DNA of 64,000 nt from Perilla frutescens. Lineage: Eukaryota; Streptophyta; Magnoliopsida; Lamiales; Lamiaceae. The notes below the pieces were generated by a model. It had not been told where the DNA came from, did no database searches, and saw nothing but the letters and a program-made list of their open reading frames with translations. A program made the translations under genes and the position numbers. Below, piece after piece: positions 47,701-59,774 of the stretch (the first letter of the stretch is position 1; each line of letters opens with the position of its first letter). The stretch is from contig BRKX01000017.1 in NCBI GenBank assembly GCA_026008535.1, positions 7,766,501-7,830,500 of the forward strand, given 5' to 3'.

Positions 47701-50445
47701 GATTTACAGGGAGGTCAGCCTTCCATCATTAGATTTGTATCCAAATAAACGGTTTCTTAGAGTTATCAATCTTTCTTATTCTATTTTTTTTTTCAATTGA
47801 ATAGATTCTGGAGTATCATCCTCAGATGCTTGAGGAGTATCTCCGAGGTGGAGATCAAACTAGTGGCTTCATGTACCCAAGGTTACACCATGTTTTATAT
47901 GTTTGATTATCTACTTTATTACCTTTTCTAGCTAGCAGTATCTTGACGCATTTGATGGTTAAAGGTGAAATGAATTACATGGTATGGCCTTTTGCATTTA
48001 TCGTCCAGAGACTTTTCATTAATTGGTTCTTTATTTTCCTCTCAAGATGTATTCATGATAAGGTTACATGAAAATTCTTCTCATCAAAGTAGTTAACACT
48101 TAACATTGAACAATTAATATTCCTGAAGATTTTTCTACTTCGTGATGATTTCAAATATCTAAAATGTCTAATCTGTTTGTATCATTGTTCGAACACCTCT
48201 CTAGATCTTTTTTGTACAAAAAGAAACCATATTGCTTATCATATTGCCATCTTTCTTATGACCTCTGTAAACTTGTCTTCTGTGTTTTTATTTATTTATT
48301 TATTTATTTTTTATTACTTTTATTAAAATATTCAGCATTAAATTGGACTTGCTACTGTATTTGTCTCTTCTCTACATCTAAGTTCAAGAGATTGAAGTCT
48401 CTTGTTATGTTGATGACAGAGCTTTTTTTTTTGGATGGGGATGTATTGCTATCTTTTCTGGGGTTTTGAGCAAAATAAATTACTCAATCATGTTTTCATA
48501 ATTGGGTTTTCTGACACTGTTTATATCTTTCCATACAATTTAAGTGGTGTTGATCGGTTCAAGAGACAGTTTGCCCATCTTGAAGATGGCTATGGTAAAG
48601 GTGAAAGAAGCACTCCTCTACAAAGGCAGCACGCTTCATTACCTAGGTATTTAGCAATCTGATTGTTCTTTTTTCCATGGATGTTTATAACTTTACATTA
48701 TAATGCCAAATAAATTTGATGGCGATAGAGTATTTACAAAAATGGATTTATAATTGGATGTGTTTTGGGAACCATTAGCATTTAATAAAATTATTTATTT
48801 AACAGCATATTTTTTTGCCTCAGAACTGAGTGAGTGAACCTGTCATGACTACATTTTCTTTTAATGCATAAAAATAGTACAAATGCTTCACCTATATCTC
48901 AAAGCATATTTTCTAAAGTTGAAGTAATGAAACCTACATATAAAATGGTATAGTCAAGATTATTTTCTTTGACCTTTCCTGGAATTAATAATTTTATTAC
49001 ATGAGCTTGTTCTTGTATATTCACATTTTGTAGGTATACTTCTGTTCTCTTAAATCCTTATTTTATGATTCCTATACATGTTCTATATTTTAAAGAATAT
49101 CAAGAAAATCTGCTAAACAGCGTGTTTAAATTTTAAAATAATAGCATGTGTTTAATTCTTTCTTTCAAGCTGATATAGTTATTTTATCAACTGTAGACTA
49201 TATGATGTACTAATCATTCGAGAGCACAATTTTGAATGCTGATGATGAACTATATTTTGTTATTCATTTAATATTGATAATAATAGAAATATGTGAAGTG
49301 GGGTGAACTCTAACAATTAGAATTTTTGGCAAAGACTTGTGGCCTGCTTTTCCGAAGTCAAAATATTGAAGCATATACACAATACACCATGAAACCATGT
49401 TGCAGTTGCTATGTTTTCACCGATTCTTATTTGAGATGGGTATCCTTATAGTTGTAATTTCCAAGTACATGCACTATCTTACATCTCTAACTATACACTG
49501 CAGTCTCTTTATAGTATTTCTTTTGTTAAAAAAAAAAAAGCACAATCGATGTTCCTATTTTAATGGACCTTTTTGAGTTTGCTTGTGTTGTACATCCCGA
49601 CATACCAAGTTTATGTGTCTGTGAGTATGTATCTTTAGTTAATGACATTATTTATTTATGCAATATCATTTTCATTCTTCATAGCTGAGATTGCGTCAGT
49701 ATATTGCTGCTATTGGATGTCAATAATTGGATTCTTAATTGATCCTTCCTTATCATGTATTTATGCCTGAGATTACTGCATTAACGTGATACACTAATTA
49801 GTTTATAACCTTTAATGTTCCTGTAGAGAGCGTGTCCCTGCACCGAAAGATGAAGTTGAAGATAATGATTTTGAAAATCGAACTTCAGGTTCTGTTGCTA
49901 CAACTCTAGATAGTCCCACAGGGGCTGATGCTACACAAAATGGACACAATGGAGGAAACTACAGCGCTCGTAGCTTGTTGAAGAGTGCAAGTATCAGTGG
50001 TTCTAAATGTATCGGTGTCAAAGAAAAAAAAAACACTGAGGTAATTCTTTTTGACTGTTATAATCTTATTCATGTTTGCTGTCTTCTGATTGGCAACTTG
50101 GAGAGTTAAATTTGTGTGATAAAAGGAACACACGGATCTGCATATGGATTTCTTATGTTGGATGAGGATTAGATAAAATCAATTTCACAACTCAATAGAA
50201 TGTCGAACTGCGGGTCTCATTTTCAATACTCGTTCTTCTTCCATGATGAATTTTGGGATCTTAGAATGGCTACATTATGTCTTTAGTTAGCTTAAAATGC
50301 GTTGTCTCAAGAGGAAATATTCTTGCACGATGAGGAGTCCGCGCATCATTAACTTGTCTTCTTTGTTTGACAGGAAGAACCAATTGAAGAGCGTAGTGAA
50401 GAGATTGATGTGTTGTCGGAGAAAATTGCTGCCCTCCATGCTTGA
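44744..50445 (+). CDS. MPK8-like: Group D MAP kinase, MPK8/MPK15-like (TDY type)
   Basis: Eleven exons, all GT-AG: 44744-44983, 45750-46158, 46259-46386, 46497-46556, 46970-47119, 47338-47493, 47576-47713, 47805-47881, 48545-48646, 49827-50040, 50374-50445. Phases join to 581 residues plus TGA. The N-terminus MGGGTFVDGVRRWFQRR recalls Arabidopsis MPK8. The kinase domain is about 97-388: Gly loop GKGSYG 104-109, VAIKK with K126, HRDLKPKN 221-228, DFG 241-243, activation TDY 259-261, APE 269-271. The long C-terminal extension includes RFKRQFAHLE and SARSLLKSASISGSKCIG, usual for group D. It phosphorylates Ser/Thr-Pro targets in a MAPK cascade; Arabidopsis MPK8 acts in wound and calmodulin signalling, and a similar role here is inferred. 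No break is seen. Confidence 0.95.
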
Positions 50446-50850
50446 TTCGTTCATATTCGCTTACTGTGGCTCGATTCTGACTGTGATTACGTTGTTCAGG
50501 TTGAGTTGAATGCAGCCAGCCAGCCAGATTTAGTAGTATTAATAGAGATTAGGGAGGATAATCGCTTTTAATTATTTTGGATTAGGTGATGGGAATGTCC
50601 CATCTTTAACTTGGAGCAGTTGATTAATTTGGTTGTACAGAAGTATTCGCTATCATTTTCCATTTCTATATTTATACAAATCATCTCTTTCTGCGATGGT
50701 TTTGGTTTATTTGGTTTTTACTTTGTACAAGGATCTCAAAAATGCTCGTGCAATTTTGATTTTAGCCACTCAAAGATATTTTTGTTATTTCATTTCATTT
50801 ATTTTTAATAGCTTCTGCTTTTATTTTTTTTAGGCTTTAGTCGCTTTACA
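50446..50850 (+). other. Probable 3' untranslated region of the MAP kinase gene
   Basis: This is A/T-rich sequence after the stop, starting with a GCAGCCAGCCAGCCAG repeat (50512-50527). The polyadenylation site cannot be fixed. Two short frames here are not supported. Confidence 0.45.
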
Positions 50851-53180
50851 CACATAAGAGATGACTTGATGGGAAGAGTGAAAGAAGTGAAATAATTGGT
50901 ATATTAATGGGTATGTCAAACACGGCAATCTATCGGTTTCGGATCAATCTTAGCGAGCTGTCGGGCTATTCGGTGAAAATGACATTCGGTCAAGGTCATT
51001 TTCGGCTATAAATTTTTGACTCTAATAATTCGATTTTCAAGCTAGCTTGTTGAGCCAATATATTTACGACGATAAACAAATGTGTATATAATTACACACC
51101 CAAATAGAGAAAAAAAAAGGGCAAACAAAACGTGTAATCAAAGACAAAAATGAGCAGACAATGAAAAGAAGAATGCGAAAATTCTCAAACTACATAAGTT
51201 TAACAAATTCAAACTACATCAGTTTAAATAGTTGAAGTACACTCTTTCTCTACATTAACAACATTTGAAGCTTCTTCAAGTTCAAAATCCATCTCTCATC
51301 AAGACCACCATTTCTACAGTGTATGATGAGACCAACTAGTTGATGGACACCCCTACCCATGAGAAATCCCACACTGCTGTAGACGATGATGATTCAAACA
51401 AGGATGGGGGTAGTATGACCCCAAAGCGCCGCAAGCTCTACGGAGAAATGTGAGAGCTCGTCTACGAGAATAAAGTCGAGAGCTGAAGGGCCGACCTGAG
51501 TCCTCACACAGGAGAGTGAGCACTTTTCCAGCACTATGGGAGAGAGGTTACAATGTGTTGCAGCAGGACGTCAAAGGTATCAGATCAGAGGAGACATGGT
51601 CTCTAAGATATGGACATGCTTCATAGAGATGTCACTCACCTCTAAGGCGGGATGACACGCTAGGACCTGATGCTCTCTAGGATGTCTGGACAAGTGGATG
51701 GCATGTTCGGACAGATGGCCTTGACCACCACTAACATGGCAAAGCTCGTCACTACTGACGATACGAGGATGGAACACCCTTTTCTATGATCCTCAATTCC
51801 AACACTCGTCACTGGGACCGCAGTGAGCTTTCTAGAGGTATTTCTATCTTTATCCCTTGCTCTTTACAAATTTATTCTTTACGGTGTTTTTAATAAGTTT
51901 GGGGATGTGAGAATGGCTGAGATACAAAATTTTTATTTTTATTCTAAGGCCTATATAATGATTTTTTATTTGATTTTGCACATTTTCCAAATTTGGATGG
52001 GGTTGTATAATGATATTTATTTTTTTGGTTTATTAACTATTTTTATTCTCTGGTACTTTACCTTGGTTTTTTTTAGTTATGTGTTTTTGGAGGAGAAAAT
52101 TTCAAAACTGGTCCCACAGGACATGACCCTTCCCGATTATAGTCCCATAACTTCTAATTTGGTCCCATTGGACCACGATATGCAAAATTGGTCCTCACCA
52201 TCACATTTGCTGTTAAACGTGAATGCAAATTTAGTCCCAAAATGTTTTGCAATTTTAGTCCCATACAGAACATTATTCATAACAGTGAATTGGAGGAAAA
52301 TCTCAGAAATTGGAGGGGAAATTCAACCGTTTGGAGAGCATTCATGCCTCACACCTGTCTGCATTCTATAAATATATACATCTATACACTCAACTGAAGC
52401 ATCTACGAAACAGTAGCAATTCAACAAGCATTTCCAAACCCAAGCAACAACAAGCAACAATATAAACAATACTAAAATCAAAACAGTAGCTGCAGAGGTT
52501 CAGAGCAACAATATCAACAAGAGAACCCAGTCCTAGTTAACAAAAAATATGTTTAATTGTCCCCATTCACCATAATTTCCAACAATGATAGTAGCTTCAG
52601 TGTGTCTGATTTATCAAGTATATATCAGCCAAAATAGTTTATAGAGCAGCAGCAGGCCTATGCAATTTTCAACAACAAGTTAATGCAGGGCAGACTTAAG
52701 AAACAATACAGTCAATTCAAGAGGGGTGCATGAAGCAAGTAACATGCATTCGGAAATTTCCTTCCTCCCTTTTTTTTTTCCAATCAAGACTCACAGCATT
52801 TGTATTCAGTTATGTGTTCTCGCCTTTTAATAGGAAAGCAGTATATTCTCCAGAAGCTCACAATCTCAGAAAGCAATAAAGCAATTCTATTCATACATAA
52901 ACAAGAAGCCAAGAGATATGCAATCAGGCAATCGAGAGCTCAGACCTATCACACTATTTCCAGCAGTGATAGTAGCTTCGGTATATCTGATTTATCAAGT
53001 ATATTATATATATCAGTCAAAAGAGCACCTCATTCAGACAGTTAGTACAGACTGAGATAGGAACAAGTAAACAACATGCTGCTTCTTATCGAATTGATTT
53101 TCCACATAATCAAACTAAGATCAGCAAGCAAGATAACAACATATAACAGTCACACTTTAAAGAATTACGTTTATGAATCT
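50851..53180. other. Degenerate intergenic sequence with possible retroelement remnants
   Basis: No gene is supported. At 51340-51790 broken + frames (MSGQVDGMFGQM, TTNMAKLVTTDD) resemble the coiled-coil tail of the additional Athila frame, a weak match. At 52110-52270 the words AAAACTGGTCCCA, TAGTCCCA and TTTGGTCCCA recur, suggesting a decayed repeat. Two direct repeats of about 50 bp (AGTAGCTTCAG/GTGTCTGATTTATCAAGTAT type) lie at about 52582-52640 and 52967-53025. Confidence 0.4.
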
Positions 53181-53609
53181 GATTTTGTAATACCCCGAAA
53201 TATTTTAGAAGGTTTTACTCGACTTATGTTGCCTGAGGGTAATATAGGAAAGAAATTGAGTCCTTAAAGGATTCAAATAAAGGAAAATCGCAGCCGGGGG
53301 AAATCTGTTAAATTTATTTGGTCAAAAATTGTTTTAAAAATATGCTCTGATATTTTTCTCGAGCTGATAGATAATATTTCAAGGATCGTGCCAAACTTTG
53401 AATATTCCAATTTTGAGTCCAAATGAACACTTGGCACAATTTTAAACTAAAAGGTAATAGATTTGGATAACTAAGGCACATCCGTCATTATCTAATTTCT
53501 TTTTCGAAATATTATCCTATTCGTAATTATCCTATTCTTTTTCTATCATTATCCTATTCCATCATTATCCTCTTTCTTTTATTCGTTATTGTCCTATTTA
53601 TTTTTCTTC

Positions 53610-53617
53610 TATAAATA
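53610..53617 (+). promoter_or_regulatory. LTR1 TATA box
   Basis: CTATAAATAGGAGG stands in a long LTR at a plausible U3/R boundary. Equivalent boxes are at 57770-57777 (LTR2) and 61930-61937 (LTR3). Confidence 0.65.
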
Positions 53618-55017
53618 GGAGGTTAAGGTTTCATTTTTCATTCATTTTCAAAATCGAAATGCCGAGCAGCTTCTAGAGAAGGTACAACTCTAGTTTCCTA
53701 TTTTATTTTCGAAATAGTCATTTTGAAGGTGTCAACGCGTAGATCACGAATACGTGATTGAAATGATGACACGACGGACGATCACGATGGAAAATCGTCG
53801 TGACCGCCGCCAAAAGTCGCCACCACCCTTCAAATAGGTGACTCTTTCAGGTCGCCGAATCAAAAAGTGTCTTTAGGGTTTTATGTTCTATGTATATTTA
53901 TATACATTTTCCGTGTTGTCACTTTTTAATTTCGGCTATATTTTGGGTATCCGAATATTAAATGATAGTCTTTTTCAGATCTATCCTTCGTGGATAACCC
54001 TATCGTATTTTTAAGCTCAAAAGTTGTTCCGTGTTAAAATATAGTATTTTTATTTAAAGTTTCATATTTTTCCAATGGGCCGATCTTGCGGTATGAATTT
54101 ATTTGTACCGAATTAATTTTAGGATACGGGTTTGACCACCCCGTATGCCAAAACTTCCAAAATGGTTTTTCTTTATAAAAATGCCCTGAGTAAAGTTCCC
54201 TTAAGAGTCAAAATATTTTGATGACCTGGCTGCTGCGTATTAAGATTGTAGATTTTATAATATTTACTTCATAGCTAAGAAAGGTTAGATTTTGACCTAA
54301 TGATAGTCGTTCATCGAAACTAAGTTGTCGGATAATCTTGTAGGCTCAGAAGAATGAGACTTCTAGTTGAGACCAGAATCAGAATCTGGATCTAGCTATC
54401 CAGATCAGATTATCAGGTGGATTTTTATTATATAAAAATATATATTTCGGGTTATTAAGCCCTGATATTTATAAAATGAACATGATTGAATATCCAACTC
54501 ATGACTGTGTTTGATGTGCTCTCCTGACTCATGTAAGTTTTACTACTGTTTTTGGTGACAAAAGTACAATGGTTCACGATATCGAGCCCCAAGCAAACAG
54601 GGCAGTGTCCAACCTTAAGCAGTCGGGTTGTGTACACGAACCGACTCACCGTAAGCGTTCTAGGGGAGAGTGGTGCGCAATGATGGAACTAAAATGATTT
54701 AGTATACATGGAATTCCCAAATTTTCTGTTTTGAAAGCTTTCCATGATATGCTTAAAATATGATTGGATATTCTGTTTTATAAAATGATTGTGAAGGTTT
54801 TTTTCTCAAAAGTACCCACTGAGTGCATTAGTACTCACGCCCAAAATCTTTTTAAATATTTTTCAGGATGAGCTGCGGGATGGTGGACGGCTGTGCTAAG
54901 GTTGAAGGGCTATCATTTGATGTATATGTTTCCTTTTCCGCTATGGAGTCTAACTGAGAACATGCTTCCTTTTGAGTCTGAATAAATGCGCTACGTTCTT
55001 TCCGCTTACTCTAATTA

Positions 55018-55315
55018 TTGCTATGGAGTGTTCGGTTCTCTGAATCCCATTTTCTTTACTGTTATGGAGTGTTCGGTTCTCCGAATCTCATTTTCTTTAT
55101 TATTACGGAGTGTTCGGTTCTCCGAATCCCGTTTACTTTCCGTTCCTGACAGGCAAAAGCCTGACATTTATTTACTTTCCTTATTCAGACAGGCGCAAGC
55201 CTGGCTTTACATTGTTTTCCATGTCAAGGCAAAAGCCTGGCTTTATATTGCTTTCACGACAGGCGGGAGCCTGGCATCTCTTTACTTCATGTATTTGGAC
55301 AGACATCAGTCTGGC
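55018..55315. repeat. Two families of short tandem repeats in LTR1
   Basis: About 55018-55135 holds three units of roughly 38 bp built on GGAGTGTTCGGTTCTCCGAATC. About 55147-55315 holds five spaced units of the form CAGGCNNNAGCCTGGC, each able to fold as a small hairpin (AGGC/GCCT). The same blocks recur at +4160 and +8319. Confidence 0.85.
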
Positions 55316-55541
55316 CTTTTCTTTTTCATGCCTAACCTATTAACAGTTAACCTTTGAACTGTTATTATTTACATTGAAGTTTTCCTTTATTATTCTTTCT
55401 TGGGTTCATCCTAAGAGTCATGGTATCTAGTTTGAGTCATTTCATACGCTTTAAAAGCGTGGATTGATCCATTTATAGAGGTTATGCTGCCCAAATTTTT
55501 AGGGCACTAACCCTATTTCTTTGATTGCTTCTGTTCAACAA

Positions 55542-55566
55542 CCCCTTCCCCCTTCCCCCTTCCCCC
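55542..55566 (-). other. Potential G-quadruplex tract (LTR1)
   Basis: The + strand reads CCCC TT CCCCC TT CCCCC TT CCCCC, so the minus strand has four G runs with 2-nt AA loops. It lies 48 bp before the LTR end. Copies are at 59702-59726 and 63861-63885. Confidence 0.7.
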
Positions 55567-55617
55567 AAGTAGCGCACCGGTCCCCTGCCCTTCTCCCGGG
55601 ATCGGGGCGTTACAGAG

Positions 55618-55629
55618 TGGTATCAGAGC
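55618..55629 (+). promoter_or_regulatory. Primer binding site, interior 1
   Basis: TGGTATCAGAGC, complementary to the 3' end of plant initiator tRNA-Met, lies 3 bp after LTR1. The second copy is at 59778-59789. Confidence 0.9.
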
Positions 55630-56959
55630 AGGCTGCAACTCTGCTGGCCTGTATTATTGATTGAGTCTAGTTCTCAGTGTAGTCTCATAATTGATTGTCT
55701 GATAGCCCTAGCATGTCGCCTGCACCGCACTCATCTGCTTCAAAAAGAAAGGTACGTGAGTTAAAATATTTTTGAGATTCAATTATGTTTATTGATTTCA
55801 AAAAGGGAATATGGATAAGGACCATTTTCTACATTGATGGTATTTATGAAAAGTCATGCCAATGACGGTTTTGAAAGGATAATGGTATCATTTTGGGACA
55901 ATATGTCCATGTGATGATGGTTATGAATGAAAGGGACTCTTGTCCATGATGGTAAAATTGTGGGACTTTGTGCCCAGATGGTATTGAATGATTGTTTTGA
56001 ATGGGAATATATGTCCATGATATGTTCCGAAAGAAAGTGTGATGATAGTAATCAATGCCCTATGATTAGAAATGTTACAATGTGTAAGTGATTGGAAATG
56101 TGAGAATGTTAAAGTGTTAGGAAACCTAGAATGCTTATGCAGATGGAATGTGAACATAGAATGATTTGATTGAGAATGTAGATTAACATAGCTAGCTGTG
56201 ATTTATTCACATAGATTGGATTTTAAGTTGATGATTGTTAAGATTCTTGTGGAACATAGGTTGATTAAGTGTTTTTCCATGTTCAAGATTATGAGCCCAC
56301 ATGGATTGGTTCCACTGAAATGTGTCAATTTGTTATGATGTGAAGTTTTAAAAGAATGTGTTATGTCATGTTTGGATTGAATCCTACATGAAAAAGGATT
56401 CACGGCAAGGCCGTGGTTTGCCTATGGTTTTAATGGGATGTCTGGGACATCTAAATTCCGGTTTAACCGAGAAACTAATGAATGATTATAAAGAACAGAT
56501 TGACTAAGAAGGTGGGAATAATTATGTAGTGGCTTGTAGACTTGAACATAGAAAGAACTTAAAATGGATAAGTATATTCTTTTAGATGGCTTGAGTTATA
56601 TGGATTTCTAGGAAATGTCGTTCGCGTGCATATGCGCATTTGAGGAGCATGTTGGGAGAATTTCGAATGTCGATGAAGAATCGCGATAGATAGATCCGTT
56701 CTCGCTGCACCTGCCTCTATATGTTTTTGATCGAGGAGCAAGGACAAGTGCAAGACTGAATGTCTCAAGTTCAGCGTGACGTATACGATGATCGAGATAA
56801 TATGCTTTGATTTAAGTGGATCGATATCTATTCTCTCTCTCTCTCGACTTAAAGGATGATGCTAAAGAATATTCGAAGAAAGATGCAAAGCAGAATGTAT
56901 GAAGAGTTATGTGCATCAAGTTAAATTGGACCAAGGCAGAGTATACGTCTTAGTAAGAT

Positions 56960-57268
56960 TTGCGACCTGAGATAAATAGATTTTTAGCTAGGAATGATGA
57001 GGTAGCTTATAAACTAGTCATATTGCTGATTCCAGCTAAGGTTCATAACGTGATTGATGTCTTAATGTTGAGGAAGTGTAAGTTGAATCCTAAACACGTT
57101 ATAAAGAATGAGGAGATATTCCTGAACCGGAATTTTTCTTATGAAGAAAGACCAGATGCTATTCTTGACCGAGGGGTCCAAGAATTACGGATCAAACAGA
57201 TATCACTGGTGAAAGTCCTATGGAATATCCATGGAAGAGATGAAGCTACATGGGAGCTTGAAAGTTAA
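56960..57268 (+). pseudogene. Tekay pol C-terminal remnant, interior 1
   Basis: This 102-residue frame matches only the end of Del/Tekay polyproteins: VHNVIDVLMLRKCKLNPKHV, YEERPDAILDRGVQELR, ISLVKVLWNIHGRDEATWEL. These are the integrase C-terminal and chromodomain-like segments; the catalytic core is absent. It is followed by a stop and the polypurine tract. It probably survives because it abuts the 3' end of the element. Confidence 0.88.
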
Positions 57269-57330
57269 ATCAATGAAATGTGCCCTGATTTACCCTATAG
57301 AAGTACGCAAATTTCGGGACAAAATTTTTA

Positions 57331-57345
57331 TTAAGGGGGGTAGAA
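57331..57345 (+). promoter_or_regulatory. Polypurine tract, interior 1
   Basis: TTAAGGGGGGTAGAA abuts LTR2. The second copy is at 61491-61505. Confidence 0.9.
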
Positions 57346-59774
57346 TGTAATACCCCGAAATATTTTAGAAGGTTTTACTCGACTTATGTTGCCTGAGGGT
57401 AATATAGGAAAGAAGTTGGGTCCTTAAAGGATTCAAATAAAGGAAAATCGCAGCCGGGGGAAATCTGTTAAATTTATTTGGTCAAAAATTGTTTTAAAAA
57501 TATGCTCTGATATTTTTCTCGGGCTGATAGATAATATTTCAAGGATCGTGCCAAACTTTGAATATTCCAATTTTGAGTCCAAATGAACACTTGGCACAAT
57601 TTTAAACTAAAAGGTAATAGATTTGGATAACTAAGGCACATCCGTCATTATCCAATTTCTTTTTCGAAATATTATCCTATTCGTAATTATCCTATTCTTT
57701 TTCTATCATTATCCTATTCCATCATTATCCTCTTTCTTTTATTCGTTATTGTCCTATTTATTTTTGTTCTATAAATAGGAGGTTAAGGTTTCATTTTTCA
57801 TTCATTTTCAAAATCGAAATGCCGAGCAGCTTCTAGAGAAGGTACAACTCTAGTTTCCTATTTTATTTTCGAAATAGTCATTTTGAAGGTGTCAACGCGT
57901 AGATCACGAATACGTGATTGAAATGATGACACGACGGACGATCACGATGGAAAATCGTCGTGACCGCCGCCAAAAGTCGCCACCACCCTTCAAATAGGTG
58001 ACTCTTTCAGGTCGCCGAATCAAAAAGTGTCTTTAGGGTTTTATGTTCTATGTATATTTATATACATTTTCCGTGTTGTCACTTTTTAATTTCGGCTATA
58101 TTTTGGGTATCCGAATATTAAATGATAGTCTTTTTCAGATCTATCCTTCGTGGATAACCCTATCGTATTTTTAAGCTCAAAAGTTGTTCCGTGTTAAAAT
58201 ATAGTATTTTTATTTAAAGTTTCATATTTTTCCAATGGGCCGATCTTGCGGTATGAATTTATTTGTACCGAATTAATTTTAGGATACGGGTTTGACCACC
58301 CCGTATGCCAAAACTTCCAAAATGGTTTTTCTTTATAAAAATGCCCTGAGTAAAGTTCCCTTAAGAGTCAAAATATTTTGATGACCTGGCTGCTGCGTAT
58401 TAAGATTGTAGATTTTATAATATTTACTTCATAGCTAAGAAAGGTTAGATTTTGACCTAATGATAGTCGTTCATCGAAACTAAGTTGTCGGATAATCTTG
58501 TAGGCTCAGAAGAATGAGACTTCTAGTTGAGACCAGAATCAGAATCTGGATCTAGCTATCCAGATCAGATTATCAGGTGGATTTTTATTATATAAAAATA
58601 TATATTTCGGGTTATTAAGCCCTGATATTTATAAAATGAACATGATTGAATATCCAACTCATGACTGTGTTTGATGTGCTCTCCTGACTCATGTAAGTTT
58701 TACTACTGTTTTTGGTGACAAAAGTACAATGGTTCACGATATCGAGCCCCAAGCAAACAGGGCAGTGTCCAACCTTAAGCAGTCGGGTTGTGTACACGAA
58801 CCGACTCACCGTAAGCGTTCTAGGGGAGAGTGGTGCGCAATGATGGAACTAAAATGATTTAGTATACATGGAATTCCCAAATTTTCTGTTTTGAAAGCTT
58901 TCCATGATATGCTTAAAATATGATTGGATATTCTGTTTTATAAAATGATTGTGAAGGTTTTTTTCTCAAAAGTACCCACTGAGTGCATTAGTACTCACGC
59001 CCAAAATCTTTTTAAATATTTTTCAGGATGAGCTGCGGGATGGTGGACGGCTGTGCTAAGGTTGAAGGGCTATCATTTGATGTATATGTTTCCTTTTCCG
59101 CTATGGAGTCTAACTGAGAACATGCTTCCTTTTGAGTCTGAATAAATGCGCTACGTTCTTTCCGCTTACTCTAATTATTGCTATGGAGTGTTCGGTTCTC
59201 TGAATCCCATTTTCTTTACTGTTATGGAGTGTTCGGTTCTCCGAATCTCATTTTCTTTATTATTACGGAGTGTTCGGTTCTCCGAATCCCGTTTACTTTC
59301 CGTTCCTGACAGGCAAAAGCCTGACATTTATTTACTTTCCTTATTCAGACAGGCGCAAGCCTGGCTTTACATTGTTTTCCATGTCAAGGCAAAAGCCTGG
59401 CTTTATATTGCTTTCACGACAGGCGGGAGCCTGGCATCTCTTTACTTCATGTATTTGGACAGACATCAGTCTGGCCTTTTCTTTTTCATGCCTAACCTAT
59501 TAACAGTTAACCTTTGAACTGTTATTATTTACATTGAAGTTTTCCTTTATTATTCTTTCTTGGGTTCATCCTAAGAGTCATGGTATCTAGTTTGAGTCAT
59601 TTCATACGCTTTAAAAGCGTGGATTGATCCATTTATAGAGGTTATGCTGCCCAAATTTTTAGGGCACTAACCCTATTTCTTTGATTGCTTCTGTTCAACA
59701 ACCCCTTCCCCCTTCCCCCTTCCCCCAAGTAGCGCACCGGTCCCCTGCCCTTCTCCCGGGATCGGGGCGTTACA
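57346..59774 (+). mobile_element. Array LTR2 (chimeric middle LTR)
   Basis: This 2429-bp LTR matches LTR3 at the five early diagnostic sites (to offset 420, base 57766) and matches LTR1 at about 35 later sites (from offset 750, base 58096). The switch lies between these two points. Its TATA box is at 57770-57777. Confidence 0.94.

Larger units (their letters stand above)
53186..55614 (+). mobile_element. Array LTR1 (original 5' LTR)
   Basis: This 2429-bp LTR starts TGTAATACCCCG and ends GGGGCGTTACA. A TATA box TATAAATA is at 53610-53617. It differs from LTR2 and LTR3 at five places before offset 420 and equals LTR2 afterwards by eye. It holds tandem 38-bp units, hairpin-forming repeats and a C-rich tract near its end. 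The two + frames near 55000-55350 lie across these repeats and are not genes. Confidence 0.94.
55615..57345 (+). mobile_element. Array interior 1 (1731 bp, no gag-pol)
   Basis: It holds the primer site (55618-55629), a leader, a short gag-like start (ATG at 55713, MSPAPHSSASKRKV, stop soon after, with a GGTACGTGAG donor-like site), a non-coding middle rich in TGTCCATGATGG words, and a pol tail. A CT tract is at 56832-56844. Frames on the minus strand in the middle are fortuitous. Confidence 0.9.

Noticed and set aside
54986..55357. 123-residue frame repeated at 59146 and 63305
   Set aside because: It runs across the tandem hairpin repeats of the LTR. It is repeated because the LTR is, and its differences in LTR3 show no coding constraint.
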